Positions 24,924 through 33,930 of a stretch of 49,481 bases of DNA are shown here, one piece after another. The translations under genes and the position numbers were made by a program. Numbering within the stretch: the stretch's first letter is position 1; each line of letters begins with the position of its first letter. Under the pieces are notes generated by a model. It searched no databases. It was not told the DNA's origin and was given only the letters and a program-made list of their open reading frames with translations. The DNA is from Mycolicibacterium hodleri (GTDB lineage Bacteria > Actinomycetota > Actinomycetes > Mycobacteriales > Mycobacteriaceae): the NCBI RefSeq assembly GCF_025822245.1, contig NZ_JACKTL010000018.1:1-49481 (forward strand). The letters run 5' to 3'.

Positions 24924-27829
24924 GCACCCACCAGGCCGAGCGCAGCACCCGAACCGACCGATTTGGCCACGGGATCCGGCGGTACTCGGCGCTGATCGTG
25001 CTGTTCTGGCTGGCACTGGCCGTGGTCACGAACGTCTTCGTGCCGCAGCTGGAGAAGGTCGCCGAAGCCCACAACGTGTCGCTGAGCCCCCAGGACGCGC
25101 CGTCACTGCAGGCCAGCAAGGAGATCGGGAAGAAGTTTCAGCAGTACGACTCCGACAGTGCCGCGATGATCGTGCTGGAGGGCCAGCAGCCCCTCGGCGC
25201 CGACGCACACCACTACTACGACGACCTGGTGAAGAAGCTGACCCAGGACACCACCCACGTCGAGCACGTACAGGACTTCTGGGGTGATCCGCTGACCGCG
25301 GCCGGCTCCCAGAGTTCCGACGGCAAGGCCGCGCTGCTTCAGGTCAACCTCGCCGGCAACCAGGGCGAGTCGCTGTCCAACCAATCCGTCGACTCCATCC
25401 GAAACATCGTGAACAGCTCGACGCCACCGCCCGGGGTGAAGGTCTACGTCACCGGCGCCGCTCCCCTGGTCACCGATCAGTTCGAGGTCGGCCGGCAGGG
25501 CACCCTGAAGACCACCCTGATCACCCTCGGCGTGATCGCCCTGATGCTCTTCTTCATCTATCGCCGGCTCACCACGGTGTTCGTCGTGATCTTCACCGTA
25601 ATGATCGAGCTGACCGCCTCCCGCGGCGTCGTTGCCGTGCTGGCCAACGCGGGCATCATCGAGCTCTCCACGTACTCGACCAATCTGTTGACGCTGTTGG
25701 TCATCGCCGCGGGCACCGACTACGCGATCTTCATCCTCGGTCGCTATCACGAAGCGCGCCAGATCGGCGAGGACCGCGTGACGGCCTACGGGACGATGTA
25801 CCGCGGCACCTCGCACATCATCCTGGGGTCGGGCCTGACCATCGCCGGCGCCGTGTTCTGCCTGACCTTCACCCGACTCCCCTACTTCCAGAGCCTCGGC
25901 GTGCCCGCCGCGGCCGGCGTCCTCGTCGCCGTGATCGCCGCGCTCACGCTGGCGCCCGCCCTGTTGTCCATCGGGCGGCACTTCGGCTTGTTCGAACCGG
26001 CCCGCCCACTGCGCACCCGCGGCTGGCGACGCATCGGAACGGCCATCGTGCGGTGGCCGGGACCGATCCTCGTGGCCACGATCGCCATCGCCCTCATCGG
26101 CCTCCTCGCCCTGCCCGCATACAAGACCAGTTACGACGCCCGGCCGTACATCCCCGCCACCGCCCCGGCCAACGTCGGCTACGCCGCGGCCGAACGGCAC
26201 TTCTCCCAGGCCCGCCTCAACCCCGAACTTCTGATGGTCGAGGCCGACCACGACCTGCGCAACCCAACCGACATGATCCTGCTCGAGCGGGTCGCCAAGG
26301 CCGTCTTCCACACCGACGGCATCGCCCAGGTGCAGTCGATCACGCGCCCGTTGGGCACCCCGCTGGACCATACGTCGATCCCGTTCCAGATCAGCGCGGG
26401 CAACTCCGCACAGATCAACAATCTGCCGTTCCAGCAGGCCCGCACCGCCGATCTGCTCAAGCAGGTCGCCACCATCGACGACGGCGTGCGGGTGCTCCGC
26501 GAGCAGTACGCCCTGCAGCAACAGTCCGCCGAGGTCACCGACGAGCAGGCCAAGGCGTTCCAGCAGACCGTCGCCACGGCCCAGGACCTACGCGACAAGA
26601 TCGCCAACTTCGACGACTTCTTCCGGCCGCTGCGCAGCTATTTCTATTGGGAGCCACACTGTTTCGACATTCCGGTGTGCGCGGCCCTGCGGTCGATCTT
26701 CGACGCGCTCGACGGCATCGACGCACTGACCGATCAGCTGGGTGACGTGGCGGGCAGCATCGCCAAGCTCGACGCGCTGCAACCGAAACTGCTTGCGCTC
26801 TTCCCTCCTCAGCTGGCCAACCAGCAGACCAACCGCGACCTGACGATGACGAACTACGCCACCAATCAGGGCATCCAGGACCAGAGCGCGGCGTCGCTGC
26901 AGAACTCCACGGCCTTGGGCCAGGCCTACGACGCCTCGAAGACCGACGACTCCTTCTATCTGCCGCCGGAGGCGTTCACCAACCCCGAGTTCCTGCGGGG
27001 GCTGAAGCTGTTCCTCTCCCCGGACGGCAAGGCCGCGCAGATGATCATCACCCATGAGGGCGATCCCGCCACCCCAGAGGGCATTTCACACATCGACGGC
27101 ATCCGGCACGCCGCGCAGGAGGCCGTCAAGGGCACGCCGTTGGCGGGATCCAAGCTCTACCTCGCCGGAACGGCGGCCACCTACAAGGACATTCAGGACG
27201 GCGCCAAGTACGACCTGATGATCGCCGCCATCGCCGCAATGAGCCTGATCCTGCTGATCATGATGTTCATCACCCGCTCGTTGGTGGCGGCGTTCGTCAT
27301 CGTGGGCACCGTCGCGCTGTCGTTGGGCGCCTCGTTCGGGCTGTCCGTGCTGATCTGGCAGGACCTGCTGGGCATCGACCTGTACTGGATCGTGTTGGCG
27401 CTGGCCATCATTCTGCTGTTGGCCGTGGGATCGGACTACAACCTGTTGTTGATCTCCCGGTTCAAGGAGGAGATCCACGCCGGGTTGAACACGGGCATCA
27501 TCCGGGCGATGGCCGGCTCGGGTTCGGTGGTGACCGCCGCCGGTCTGGTGTTCGCCGCGACGATGGCCTCGTTCGTATTCGCCGACCTGCGGATCCTCGG
27601 TCAGATCGGGACGACGATCGCGCTGGGCCTGTTGTTCGACACCCTCATCGTGCGGTCGTTCATGACGCCGTCGATTGCCGCCCTCCTGGGACGGTGGTTC
27701 TGGTGGCCGCAGGTGGTGCGCCCCCGACCCGCCCGGTACTGGCCGCAGGCCGACGACTCACGCCACTCGGGTCGTCAACTGCCGCTGTGGGAGGACGAGG
27801 ACCCCGAGGTCGGTTCGGTCAGGCGCTGA
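24920..27829 (+). CDS. MmpL-family RND transporter
   Basis: Inner-membrane RND exporter of 969 aa, start ATG 24920 overlapping mmpS. It has one N-terminal helix, a large external loop, five helices (about 195-380), a second external domain (about 415-765, including the YFYWEPHCFDIPVCAALRSIFDALDGI region), and a final helix bundle. Conserved MmpL segments include AGTDYAIFILGRYHEAR and, in the second half, VGSDYNLLLISRFKEEI; their Asp-Tyr pairs form the proton relay. The Cys-containing HCFDIPVC loop is shared with MmpL4/5-type proteins. Substrate (siderophore, glycopeptidolipid or drug) cannot be assigned. The 3' end overlaps the convergent small membrane gene by 11 bp. Confidence 0.94.
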   Translation: MSTHQAERSTRTDRFGHGIRRYSALIVLFWLALAVVTNVFVPQLEKVAEAHNVSLSPQDAPSLQASKEIGKKFQQYDSDSAAMIVLEGQQPLGADAHHYYDDLVKKLTQDTTHVEHVQDFWGDPLTAAGSQSSDGKAALLQVNLAGNQGESLSNQSVDSIRNIVNSSTPPPGVKVYVTGAAPLVTDQFEVGRQGTLKTTLITLGVIALMLFFIYRRLTTVFVVIFTVMIELTASRGVVAVLANAGIIELSTYSTNLLTLLVIAAGTDYAIFILGRYHEARQIGEDRVTAYGTMYRGTSHIILGSGLTIAGAVFCLTFTRLPYFQSLGVPAAAGVLVAVIAALTLAPALLSIGRHFGLFEPARPLRTRGWRRIGTAIVRWPGPILVATIAIALIGLLALPAYKTSYDARPYIPATAPANVGYAAAERHFSQARLNPELLMVEADHDLRNPTDMILLERVAKAVFHTDGIAQVQSITRPLGTPLDHTSIPFQISAGNSAQINNLPFQQARTADLLKQVATIDDGVRVLREQYALQQQSAEVTDEQAKAFQQTVATAQDLRDKIANFDDFFRPLRSYFYWEPHCFDIPVCAALRSIFDALDGIDALTDQLGDVAGSIAKLDALQPKLLALFPPQLANQQTNRDLTMTNYATNQGIQDQSAASLQNSTALGQAYDASKTDDSFYLPPEAFTNPEFLRGLKLFLSPDGKAAQMIITHEGDPATPEGISHIDGIRHAAQEAVKGTPLAGSKLYLAGTAATYKDIQDGAKYDLMIAAIAAMSLILLIMMFITRSLVAAFVIVGTVALSLGASFGLSVLIWQDLLGIDLYWIVLALAIILLLAVGSDYNLLLISRFKEEIHAGLNTGIIRAMAGSGSVVTAAGLVFAATMASFVFADLRILGQIGTTIALGLLFDTLIVRSFMTPSIAALLGRWFWWPQVVRPRPARYWPQADDSRHSGRQLPLWEDEDPEVGSVRR

Positions 27830-28259
27830 CGCGTTCCGGGGCCACCTCGGCCAGCCGGCGCTTCAACCGCGCGACCTTGCGCAGCTGCACGGCGATGTTC
27901 ATCGACGACAGCATGGGGATGCCGCCGACGAAGGTGCGGAAGGACGGGTTGCCGCCGTAGACGTGGAGCTCGTACAGGCAGCCCACCACGTAGAAGAAGC
28001 CGCAGCAGAAGAGGGTGGCGGGGATCGCCAGGGCGAGAGGTGAGCGGGCGTCGTCGACGAGCTCGGTGGCGTACTCGATCTCGTCCTGCGACATCGGCTC
28101 GCCCTTGCGCAACTTGGCCAGGATCGCCTTGTGCGCGCCGACCTCCTCACCCAGGGGGGCCGGCGAGCGGTTCTCCAGCCGTCGCAGGTAGACGAAGACA
28201 CACGCGGCGAACGTCAGCCCGGCCAGGCCGGCCAGGATCGTCAGCAGTCCCCACTCCAT
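27819..28259 (-). CDS. Three-helix membrane protein of unknown function
   Basis: 146 aa, ATG at 28259 with GGGGAGCGG just upstream. Helix 1 is at the N-terminus (WGLLTILAGLAGLTFAACVFVYL), and two closely spaced helices lie near residues 75-110 (LALAIPATLFCCGFFYVVGCLYEL, then SFRTFVGGIPML). A charged cytoplasmic stretch between them (RRLENRSPAPLGEEVG, then KLRKGEPMSQDEIEYA) could be a regulatory loop. The C-terminus is basic. The region upstream contains a palindrome, ACTACGTAGT (28279-28288). No function recognised. Confidence 0.7.
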   Translation of the reverse strand: MEWGLLTILAGLAGLTFAACVFVYLRRLENRSPAPLGEEVGAHKAILAKLRKGEPMSQDEIEYATELVDDARSPLALAIPATLFCCGFFYVVGCLYELHVYGGNPSFRTFVGGIPMLSSMNIAVQLRKVARLKRRLAEVAPERVSA

Positions 28260-28485
28260 GGCCGCTCCCCTTTCGATGACTACGTAGTACCTCTAATAAC
28301 GCTACCTCAACCCCGTTGCGTCCCACTTTCTGCCAACGATCTCGTCGAGAACGCCCGGTTCCGGTCTCAACTCCCCTCCGCGAGTTTCTTACGTTTCGCG
28401 TCACAAAGTTTGCCGCGACCGTCCGCGGGCAAATCCCCGGCCCGACAGCAACGACGCGCACATTCGGCGCCGAAGGGAAGAACAC
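28260..28485. other. Divergent intergenic region
   Basis: 226 bp serving the minus-strand membrane gene and the MPT63-like gene. Noted: the palindrome ACTACGTAGT at 28279-28288 and a -10-like TACGTT at 28390-28395. No gene or strong hairpin seen. Confidence 0.35.
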
Positions 28486-29166
28486 ATGAAGGCCAAGAAC
28501 ATTCAGCGGATCGCAGGTGTAGTCGTCAGTGCCACAGCACTGTTCGGAACCTGTGCCGTCGCCCCCGCCTCGGCGATCAACAACATCAAGGGCTTCGGCG
28601 TCCAAGAAACGCTGAAGGACTTCTACAACCTCGGCGACTTCAGCAGCGAAATCGGCTACACCGTCAAGGACCTCAAGCCCAGTCGTGACGTGGTGCCGTA
28701 TCCGGTGGCCGGTCGACTCTACGAGGCAAACGCCACCACGACCGCAGTCGTCGGTACGGTCACCCCTCAGATCGTCAACTTCATCGCGCGCAGCCCGGGC
28801 GGCACCGACTATCGCGTGCTCCCCACGGTGTCCACCCTGAGCGGTGCACCCCTGAACCAGGGAGCCAGCGCATCCGGGAAGCTGTACTTCGACGTGGTGG
28901 GCGAAAACCCCGACAGCGTCGTCTACAACGCCGACTTCCAGGACCAGCTTGGCTGGGTGGGCCTGCAGCCCGTCGAGCCGGCCGCGGTCGTACCCGGAAC
29001 CGACAGCAGCGGTGGCACGTCGTCCGGAGGGACCTCCGGCGGTGACGGCGGCACCGGCGTGCAGGGCTCGACCGGTCCGATGCAGGCCACGCCGCCGGTC
29101 GTCGGCGACGGCGCCCAGAACGGTCCCTACGGACCGTCGGGCAGCACGCCGCCGGTGGGCAACTGA
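28486..29166 (+). CDS. MPT63-like secreted protein (DUF1942) with Gly/Ser/Pro tail
   Basis: Secreted immunoglobulin-fold protein, 226 aa. Sec signal peptide with cleavage after APASA (about residue 30); ribosome site GAAGGGAAG. Residues ~35-165 follow the MPT63 pattern: IGYTVKDLKPSRDVVPYPVAGRLYEANATT, VVGTVTPQIVNFIARSPGGTDYRVL, NQGASASGKLYFDVVGENPDSVVYN. Unlike M. tuberculosis MPT63 (about 159 aa precursor), it has an added ~60-residue low-complexity tail (GGTSSGGTSGGDGGTG then PPVVGDGAQNGPYGPSG). Function of the family is unknown; it is an abundant culture-filtrate antigen type. A hairpin terminator follows at 29201. Confidence 0.88.
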   Translation: MKAKNIQRIAGVVVSATALFGTCAVAPASAINNIKGFGVQETLKDFYNLGDFSSEIGYTVKDLKPSRDVVPYPVAGRLYEANATTTAVVGTVTPQIVNFIARSPGGTDYRVLPTVSTLSGAPLNQGASASGKLYFDVVGENPDSVVYNADFQDQLGWVGLQPVEPAAVVPGTDSSGGTSSGGTSGGDGGTGVQGSTGPMQATPPVVGDGAQNGPYGPSGSTPPVGN

Positions 29167-29200
29167 CTTTGGTTGCCGCCGTAACGGATTGACACAAGGA

Positions 29201-29236
29201 CCGTCCCGCACTCCCGGTACCGGGGGTGCGGGACGG
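29201..29236. terminator. Bidirectional hairpin terminator
   Basis: CCGTCCCGCAC and GTGCGGGACGG arms with an inner CCCGG-TA-CCGGG extension make a very stable stem between the stops of the MPT63-like gene (29166) and the convergent amidase gene (29255). There is no U-tract, which is usual for mycobacterial terminators. Confidence 0.7.
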
Positions 29237-29254
29237 CCCGTCTTCACGCCGGCG

Positions 29255-30682
29255 TCAGCGGGCCGATTCAAGCAGCGGCGGGACGCGTCGGCCGTGTCCC
29301 GTGGCCTCCTCGAAGGCGGCCGCGACGGCCAACAGCCGCGCCTCGGTGCGGGCCCGCGTGACCACCTGCAGACCGACCGGCAGGCCCTGCGGGGTGAAGC
29401 CCGCCGGCACCGACATGGCGGGGACTCCCAGCGGGGTGATGAGGTAGCACGACGCCATCCAGTCCAGATAGGTCGTCATTACGGTGCCGGCCACCTCGGC
29501 GGGCCAGGTCCAGGTGGCGTCGAAGGGCGGGAGCTGGGCGACCGGCGCCAGCAGCACGTCGTAGTCGTCGAAGAACGCGTCGGCGGCGCGTTGCAGGCGG
29601 GTCAACTCGGCCACGGCCCTGGTGACTTCGCGCCCGCTCAACCCTCGGCCCCGCTCGACGTTCCAGGCAATGTCGGCCTTCACCGCATCGGGTTGCCGTT
29701 CGACCAATTCACCCCAGGCAAAGTCGAACTCGGCGGCCCGCAGTGTGCGGAAGACGAAGTCGGCGCCGTCGAGATCGGGGCACGCGTGAGCGACGTGGGC
29801 ACCCGCCGCCTCGAACACCGACACCGCGTCGTCCAACACCGACAGCACCTCCGCCTGCACCGGTACCCGCCCGCTCAGCGTGGGCGCCCAGGCCACCCGA
29901 AGACCACGCAGCTCGGCGGGGGCGACGTCGGCGAAGCCGCTGGGATCCTCCGACAGCGTCATCGGATCCGAGGCGTGCGCGCCGGCGATCACCGACAGCA
30001 TCAGGCCCACGTCCCCGACGGTGCGGGCCATCGGACCCGCCACCGACAGCGGAAAGAGGGGCAGCTCGTCGGTGGGGTCGGGTACCCGGCCGGGTGTGGG
30101 CCGAAGCCCGACGACGTTGCAGAAGGACGCGGGATTGCGCAGCGAGCCACCCATGTCGCTGCCGTCGGCCAGCGACTGGAAGCCCATGGCCAGAGCCGCG
30201 GCCGCGCCACCGCTGCTTCCGCCGGCCGACCGGCTGAGGTCATACGGGTTGAGGGTGGTGCCGAAGACGGGGTTGAAGGTGTGCGACCCGGCCGCGAATT
30301 CGGGGACGTTGGTCTTGCCGAGGATGACGACTCCCGCCGCGCGCAGGCGACGGACGATCTCGTCGTCGGAGGTGGGCACGTTGTCGGCGAACAGCTTCGA
30401 GCCGAACGTGGTGCGCAGCCCCGCGGTGGCGTGGGTGTCCTTGATCGACATGGGCAGCCCCGCCAACGGCCCGCACTCAGACCCGGCGGCACGAGCCGCG
30501 TCGACCTGCGCGGCGGCGTCGGCCGCCCGGTCCACGTCCAGCGAGACGACGGCGTTCACCGTGGGGTTGAACCGCTCGAGTCGTTCGACGTGGGCCGCCA
30601 ACAGCTCCCGTGCCGAGTATTCGCGGGCCGCCAGCCCCCGCAGCTGCTCGCGGGCGCTGCGCATCACCAGGGAATCGGTCAT
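29255..30682 (-). CDS. Amidase (amidase signature family)
   Basis: Hydrolyses a carboxamide to acid and ammonia through a Ser-cisSer-Lys triad. 475 aa from the ATG at 30682, which has GGGAG upstream; an ATG at 30700 is the alternative. Triad elements are visible: Lys in PMSIKDTHATAG, the cis-Ser/Ser pair in SAGGSSGGAAAALAMG, and the following SDMGGSLRNPASFCN. Last gene of the catabolic operon, 67 bp after the aminotransferase stop. The operon context suggests a substrate carrying an amide, or ammonia release for the pathway. Aryl-amidase or allophanate-type activities are equally compatible with the sequence. Confidence 0.9.
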   Translation of the reverse strand: MTDSLVMRSAREQLRGLAAREYSARELLAAHVERLERFNPTVNAVVSLDVDRAADAAAQVDAARAAGSECGPLAGLPMSIKDTHATAGLRTTFGSKLFADNVPTSDDEIVRRLRAAGVVILGKTNVPEFAAGSHTFNPVFGTTLNPYDLSRSAGGSSGGAAAALAMGFQSLADGSDMGGSLRNPASFCNVVGLRPTPGRVPDPTDELPLFPLSVAGPMARTVGDVGLMLSVIAGAHASDPMTLSEDPSGFADVAPAELRGLRVAWAPTLSGRVPVQAEVLSVLDDAVSVFEAAGAHVAHACPDLDGADFVFRTLRAAEFDFAWGELVERQPDAVKADIAWNVERGRGLSGREVTRAVAELTRLQRAADAFFDDYDVLLAPVAQLPPFDATWTWPAEVAGTVMTTYLDWMASCYLITPLGVPAMSVPAGFTPQGLPVGLQVVTRARTEARLLAVAAAFEEATGHGRRVPPLLESAR

Positions 30683-30749
30683 CGACCGATCATCTCCCAT
30701 GCTCGACCGTGTCGTGTCGGCGTCTCCGCCGCCGAACGGTCGACGGGGC

Positions 30750-32024
30750 TCAGTCGTGCTCGGCGTCGCTCAACGCCGCGTCGAATCTCGTGAGGGTCTC
30801 GTCGACGTCGGCATGGGTGTGTGCCGCCGACACGTACCAGATGCCGCGGTAGGCCACCCAGATCCCGGCGGCGATCAGCTTGGTCGCGAAACGGCCGTAA
30901 CGCTCGCCGTCCAAGGCCTGCACCTGGGCATAGCGGGTGACGGGTTCGGTGCCGGTGTCGAAGCGGGCGTGGAAGGCCATCGGCAAGCCCTGCAGTTTGA
31001 TCGGCACGTCGTGGTGCTCCAACAGGGCGGTGAGTCCGTCGACCAAGGCGGTACCCACCGATTCGACGTGGCGGTAGACGCTTCGGTCTTCGAGTTCGTC
31101 GAGTGACGCGAGTACCGCGGCGGTGGCGATGGTGTTGCCGTTGAAGGTGCCCGCGTGCGTCAGTGCGCCGACGGCCACGTCGGAGAAGAGCTCCGCCCGG
31201 CCGACCAACGCCGCACACGGCCACCCGGCGGCCATGGCCTTGCCGTAGACCGCCAGGTCCGGCGTGACACCAAACCGTTCGGCCGCGCCGCCGAGTGCCA
31301 CCCGGAAGCCGGAGATGGTCTCGTCGAATATGAGCACGATGCCGAGTCGGGTGCACGCCTCGCGCACCTGCTGCAGGTAGCCGTCGGCCGGCACGATGGC
31401 GCCGGCGTTGAGCATCATGGGCTCCATCACGACGGCGGCGATCGTGTCGCCGTGATCCCGCAGCGCCGCGGCGAACGCCTCGGGGTCGTTCCACTCGACG
31501 GTCAGCATCGGATCGAGCGCCTCGGGGACCTGCCCAAGGCTGCCCGGAAGGACCCGGTCTCCCTCCGAGCGGATCTGGACGTTGTCGAACCAGCCGTGGT
31601 AATGCCCGTGGAACCTGAGGATGTTGCGTCGTCCCGTCGCGTTGCGTGCAATTCGCAAGGCGGCCTGAATCATCTCGCTGCTGGAACTGCCGAAGCGCAA
31701 CTGATCCGCCCAGGGCAGGATGCCCAAGATTCGTTCGGCGGCCTCGATCTCGCGACGATGGGTGGCCGCGTAGATGATGCCGTCGTGTTGGGCGGCCACG
31801 ATCTTCTCCACCACGCGCGGCGGACCGTAGCCCAAGAAGTTGGGCCCCTGGCCCAGGAGGTAGTCGAGATACTCGGTGCCGTCGACGTCCCACAGCCGGC
31901 AGCCGCTGGCACGTTCGACGATGAGATGCGGGTTGAGCAGCCGGGTGTTGCTGCTGACGCCGCCGGGCAACACGCGCTTCGCGCGTTCCCGAAGATCCTG
32001 CTGCATCGTGGTGACGCCGTTCAT
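30750..32024 (-). CDS. Class III PLP aminotransferase (GSA-aminomutase-like)
   Basis: PLP enzyme of 424 aa, ATG at 32024 with GGGGGAAG upstream and overlapping the lactonase stop (ATGA). Resembles glutamate-1-semialdehyde aminomutases and beta-transaminases: LPGGVSSNTR and LWDVDGTEYLDYLLGQGP near the start, FHGHYHGWFDN, the Asp in IFDETISGFRVALGG and the PLP lysine in AVYGKAMAAGWPCAAL. The cofactor phosphate loop reads FGSSSSEMIQAALR rather than GSGTEA, so it is not the haem-pathway HemL. In this operon it would move an amino group to or from an aldehyde or keto intermediate. Confidence 0.88.
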   Translation of the reverse strand: MNGVTTMQQDLRERAKRVLPGGVSSNTRLLNPHLIVERASGCRLWDVDGTEYLDYLLGQGPNFLGYGPPRVVEKIVAAQHDGIIYAATHRREIEAAERILGILPWADQLRFGSSSSEMIQAALRIARNATGRRNILRFHGHYHGWFDNVQIRSEGDRVLPGSLGQVPEALDPMLTVEWNDPEAFAAALRDHGDTIAAVVMEPMMLNAGAIVPADGYLQQVREACTRLGIVLIFDETISGFRVALGGAAERFGVTPDLAVYGKAMAAGWPCAALVGRAELFSDVAVGALTHAGTFNGNTIATAAVLASLDELEDRSVYRHVESVGTALVDGLTALLEHHDVPIKLQGLPMAFHARFDTGTEPVTRYAQVQALDGERYGRFATKLIAAGIWVAYRGIWYVSAAHTHADVDETLTRFDAALSDAEHD

Positions 32025-32890
32025 GAGTGCACTTCCCCCAAGCTGATACGGGACGGTCGGTAGACGTTCAAAGCGTTGTCGTACATGATCTTTCGCCGAT
32101 CGCCGTCGTCGAGCGCCGAGAGCGACTCCACGGCGGCGGCCACCACCTGGTCGTACGGTGCGGCCAGCTCGCACACGGGCCAGTCCGACCCGAAGAGCGC
32201 ACGCGAGACGCCGAACGCCCCGAGCAGGTGGTCGACGTAGGGCTGAAGGTCGGCAGTCCTCCACTCACTCCACGACGCCTCGGTGACCAGACCCGAGAGC
32301 TTGCACCACACGTTCGGGCTCTCCGCGAGGGTGCAGACGCCGTCGGCCCAACGTTGCGACCAGCCCTCGGCGACGGGAGGTTTGGCCCCGTGGTCGAGGA
32401 CGAAGCGCACGTCGGCGTGCCGGCGCACCAACGTAGTGGCGGCGGGAAGCTCACGCGAGGTGATCTCCAGGTCGAAGGTCAGGCCGCTGGCGGCCACCTC
32501 CCGCATCGCCGCGTCGACGTCCTCGCGAAGGAGCCAGGACGGGTCGGATTCGTCGGCCACGGCGTGCCGCAGGCCGACGAGGTGCTCACCGCCGATCCCA
32601 CCGCGCAGACGGTCGACCTGCCCGGCCACGTCCGTCGAGGTCAGGTCGACCCAACCGACGACGCCGACGACTTCCGGTGTGCACGAGGCAAGTTCGAGCA
32701 GGTCGACGGTCTCGGCCAGATCGGCGCGCACCTGCACCACGATGGTCGCCGCCACGCCGTTGGCCACGAGGTGGGGCAGCAGATCCGTGACGTCGTAACG
32801 CCGGCGTAGTGGTTCGAAGTCACCCGTCATCCACGGATACTCGCCGATCTCCGGATCCCACAAATGATGATGTGCGTCAACCACTCTCAC
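32021..32890 (-). CDS. Amidohydrolase-2 family lactonase (L-fuconolactonase-like)
   Basis: TIM-barrel metal hydrolase of COG3618, 289 aa; GTG at 32890 overlaps the aldo/keto reductase stop. N-terminal VDAHHHLWDPEIGEYPW is the hallmark of sugar-lactone hydrolases such as L-fuconolactonase and L-rhamnonolactonase. Later His/Asp positions appear in FVLDHGAKPP, NVWCKLSGLVTEA and RALFGSDWPVCEL (catalytic Asp in GSDWP). It follows the aldose dehydrogenase-like reductase directly, so the two would convert an aldose to an aldonic acid through a lactone. Confidence 0.88.
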   Translation of the reverse strand: MRVVDAHHHLWDPEIGEYPWMTGDFEPLRRRYDVTDLLPHLVANGVAATIVVQVRADLAETVDLLELASCTPEVVGVVGWVDLTSTDVAGQVDRLRGGIGGEHLVGLRHAVADESDPSWLLREDVDAAMREVAASGLTFDLEITSRELPAATTLVRRHADVRFVLDHGAKPPVAEGWSQRWADGVCTLAESPNVWCKLSGLVTEASWSEWRTADLQPYVDHLLGAFGVSRALFGSDWPVCELAAPYDQVVAAAVESLSALDDGDRRKIMYDNALNVYRPSRISLGEVHS

Positions 32891-33930
32891 CGTGGATCAC
32901 CCACGGGAGCACTCTCGTCGAGCAACCCCTTCGACATCAGATCGCGCCACAGCTCGTCGGGGATCGGGCGGTCGAAGAGCTCGACGTTCTCGACGATCTC
33001 GGCGCGACTGCGGGCGCCGGTCAGCACCGCCGTGACCGCCGGATGGGCCAGGGGAAACTGCAGCGCGGCAGCCTTGAGGGGCACGTCATGACGGCGACAC
33101 ACCTCGAAGAGCCGGTGGGCGCGCGCCACCGTCTCGGGCGGGGCAGGGTCGTAGTCGTACCGCGCGTTCGGCCCGGGGTCGGCCAGGAGACCGCTGTTGA
33201 ACACGCCGCCGGCGACCACGGCGATCCCGCGTTCGGTGCACAGCGGCAGGAACGACTGCAGCGCAGTCTGTTCCAACAGCGTGTAGCGGCCCGCCAGCAG
33301 GAACATGTCGGGATCGCTCTCGCGGGCGAAGCGTTCCAGTGCGGCCGTCTGGTTCATTCCGGCGCCGATCGCCGACACCACCTTCTGGTCGCGCAACTCG
33401 ATCAAGGTGGGGAACGCCGTCGCCAACGCGTCGTCGACGTAGTCGTCGGGGTCGTGCACCAGGGCCACGTCGAGACGGTCGGTGCCGAGCCGGACGAGGC
33501 TCTCCTCGATCGAACGCAGCACCCCGTCGCGCGAGTAGTCGTACACCGTGGCGACATCGGGTGCACCGGCGTCGTACGGGCGACCCGTCGAGTCGAAGTC
33601 GTCGGGATGCGGGTCGGCGTCGGCGCGCAGCAGGCGGCCGACCTTGCTGGACAGCACGTAGTCGTCGCGCCGATACCGGGCCAGCCCACGGCCCAGCCGA
33701 GTCTCACCGTTGCCGCGGCCGTACTGCGGGGCGGCGTCGAAGTAGCGCAGCCCGGCCGCCCACGCGGCGGCAACGGTCTCGTCCGCGTCGTGGTCGCTGA
33801 CTTCGGTGTACATGCCACCGATGGCGGTCGCGCCAAATCCCAGCGCCGTCACCGTAAGTGGGGTCCGACCAAGTCGAACGGCGGTGTCGTGGACGACGCG
33901 TGACGTCGCGCCGGCTTGCTTCGCGCTCAT
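32887..33930 (-). CDS. Aldo/keto reductase (L-fucose / D-threo-aldose 1-dehydrogenase type)
   Basis: NAD(P)-linked oxidoreductase, 347 aa, ATG at 33930 directly abutting the previous stop codon. The AKR barrel shows LGFGATAIGGMYTEVSD, then GLRYFDAAPQYGRGNGE (catalytic Asp and Tyr), the Lys in VLSSKVGRLL, and DVALVHDPDDY (His). Family relatives include L-fucose dehydrogenase, D-threo-aldose dehydrogenase and pyridoxal 4-dehydrogenase. The adjacent lactonase and mutarotase-like gene favour a sugar as substrate. Pyridoxal is the main alternative. Confidence 0.88.
   Translation of the reverse strand: MSAKQAGATSRVVHDTAVRLGRTPLTVTALGFGATAIGGMYTEVSDHDADETVAAAWAAGLRYFDAAPQYGRGNGETRLGRGLARYRRDDYVLSSKVGRLLRADADPHPDDFDSTGRPYDAGAPDVATVYDYSRDGVLRSIEESLVRLGTDRLDVALVHDPDDYVDDALATAFPTLIELRDQKVVSAIGAGMNQTAALERFARESDPDMFLLAGRYTLLEQTALQSFLPLCTERGIAVVAGGVFNSGLLADPGPNARYDYDPAPPETVARAHRLFEVCRRHDVPLKAAALQFPLAHPAVTAVLTGARSRAEIVENVELFDRPIPDELWRDLMSKGLLDESAPVGDPR

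Noticed and set aside
29000..29080. Short GGT/GGC-rich repeats in the MPT63-like gene
   Set aside because: They encode a Gly/Ser tail in frame; no evidence for a separate repeat element.
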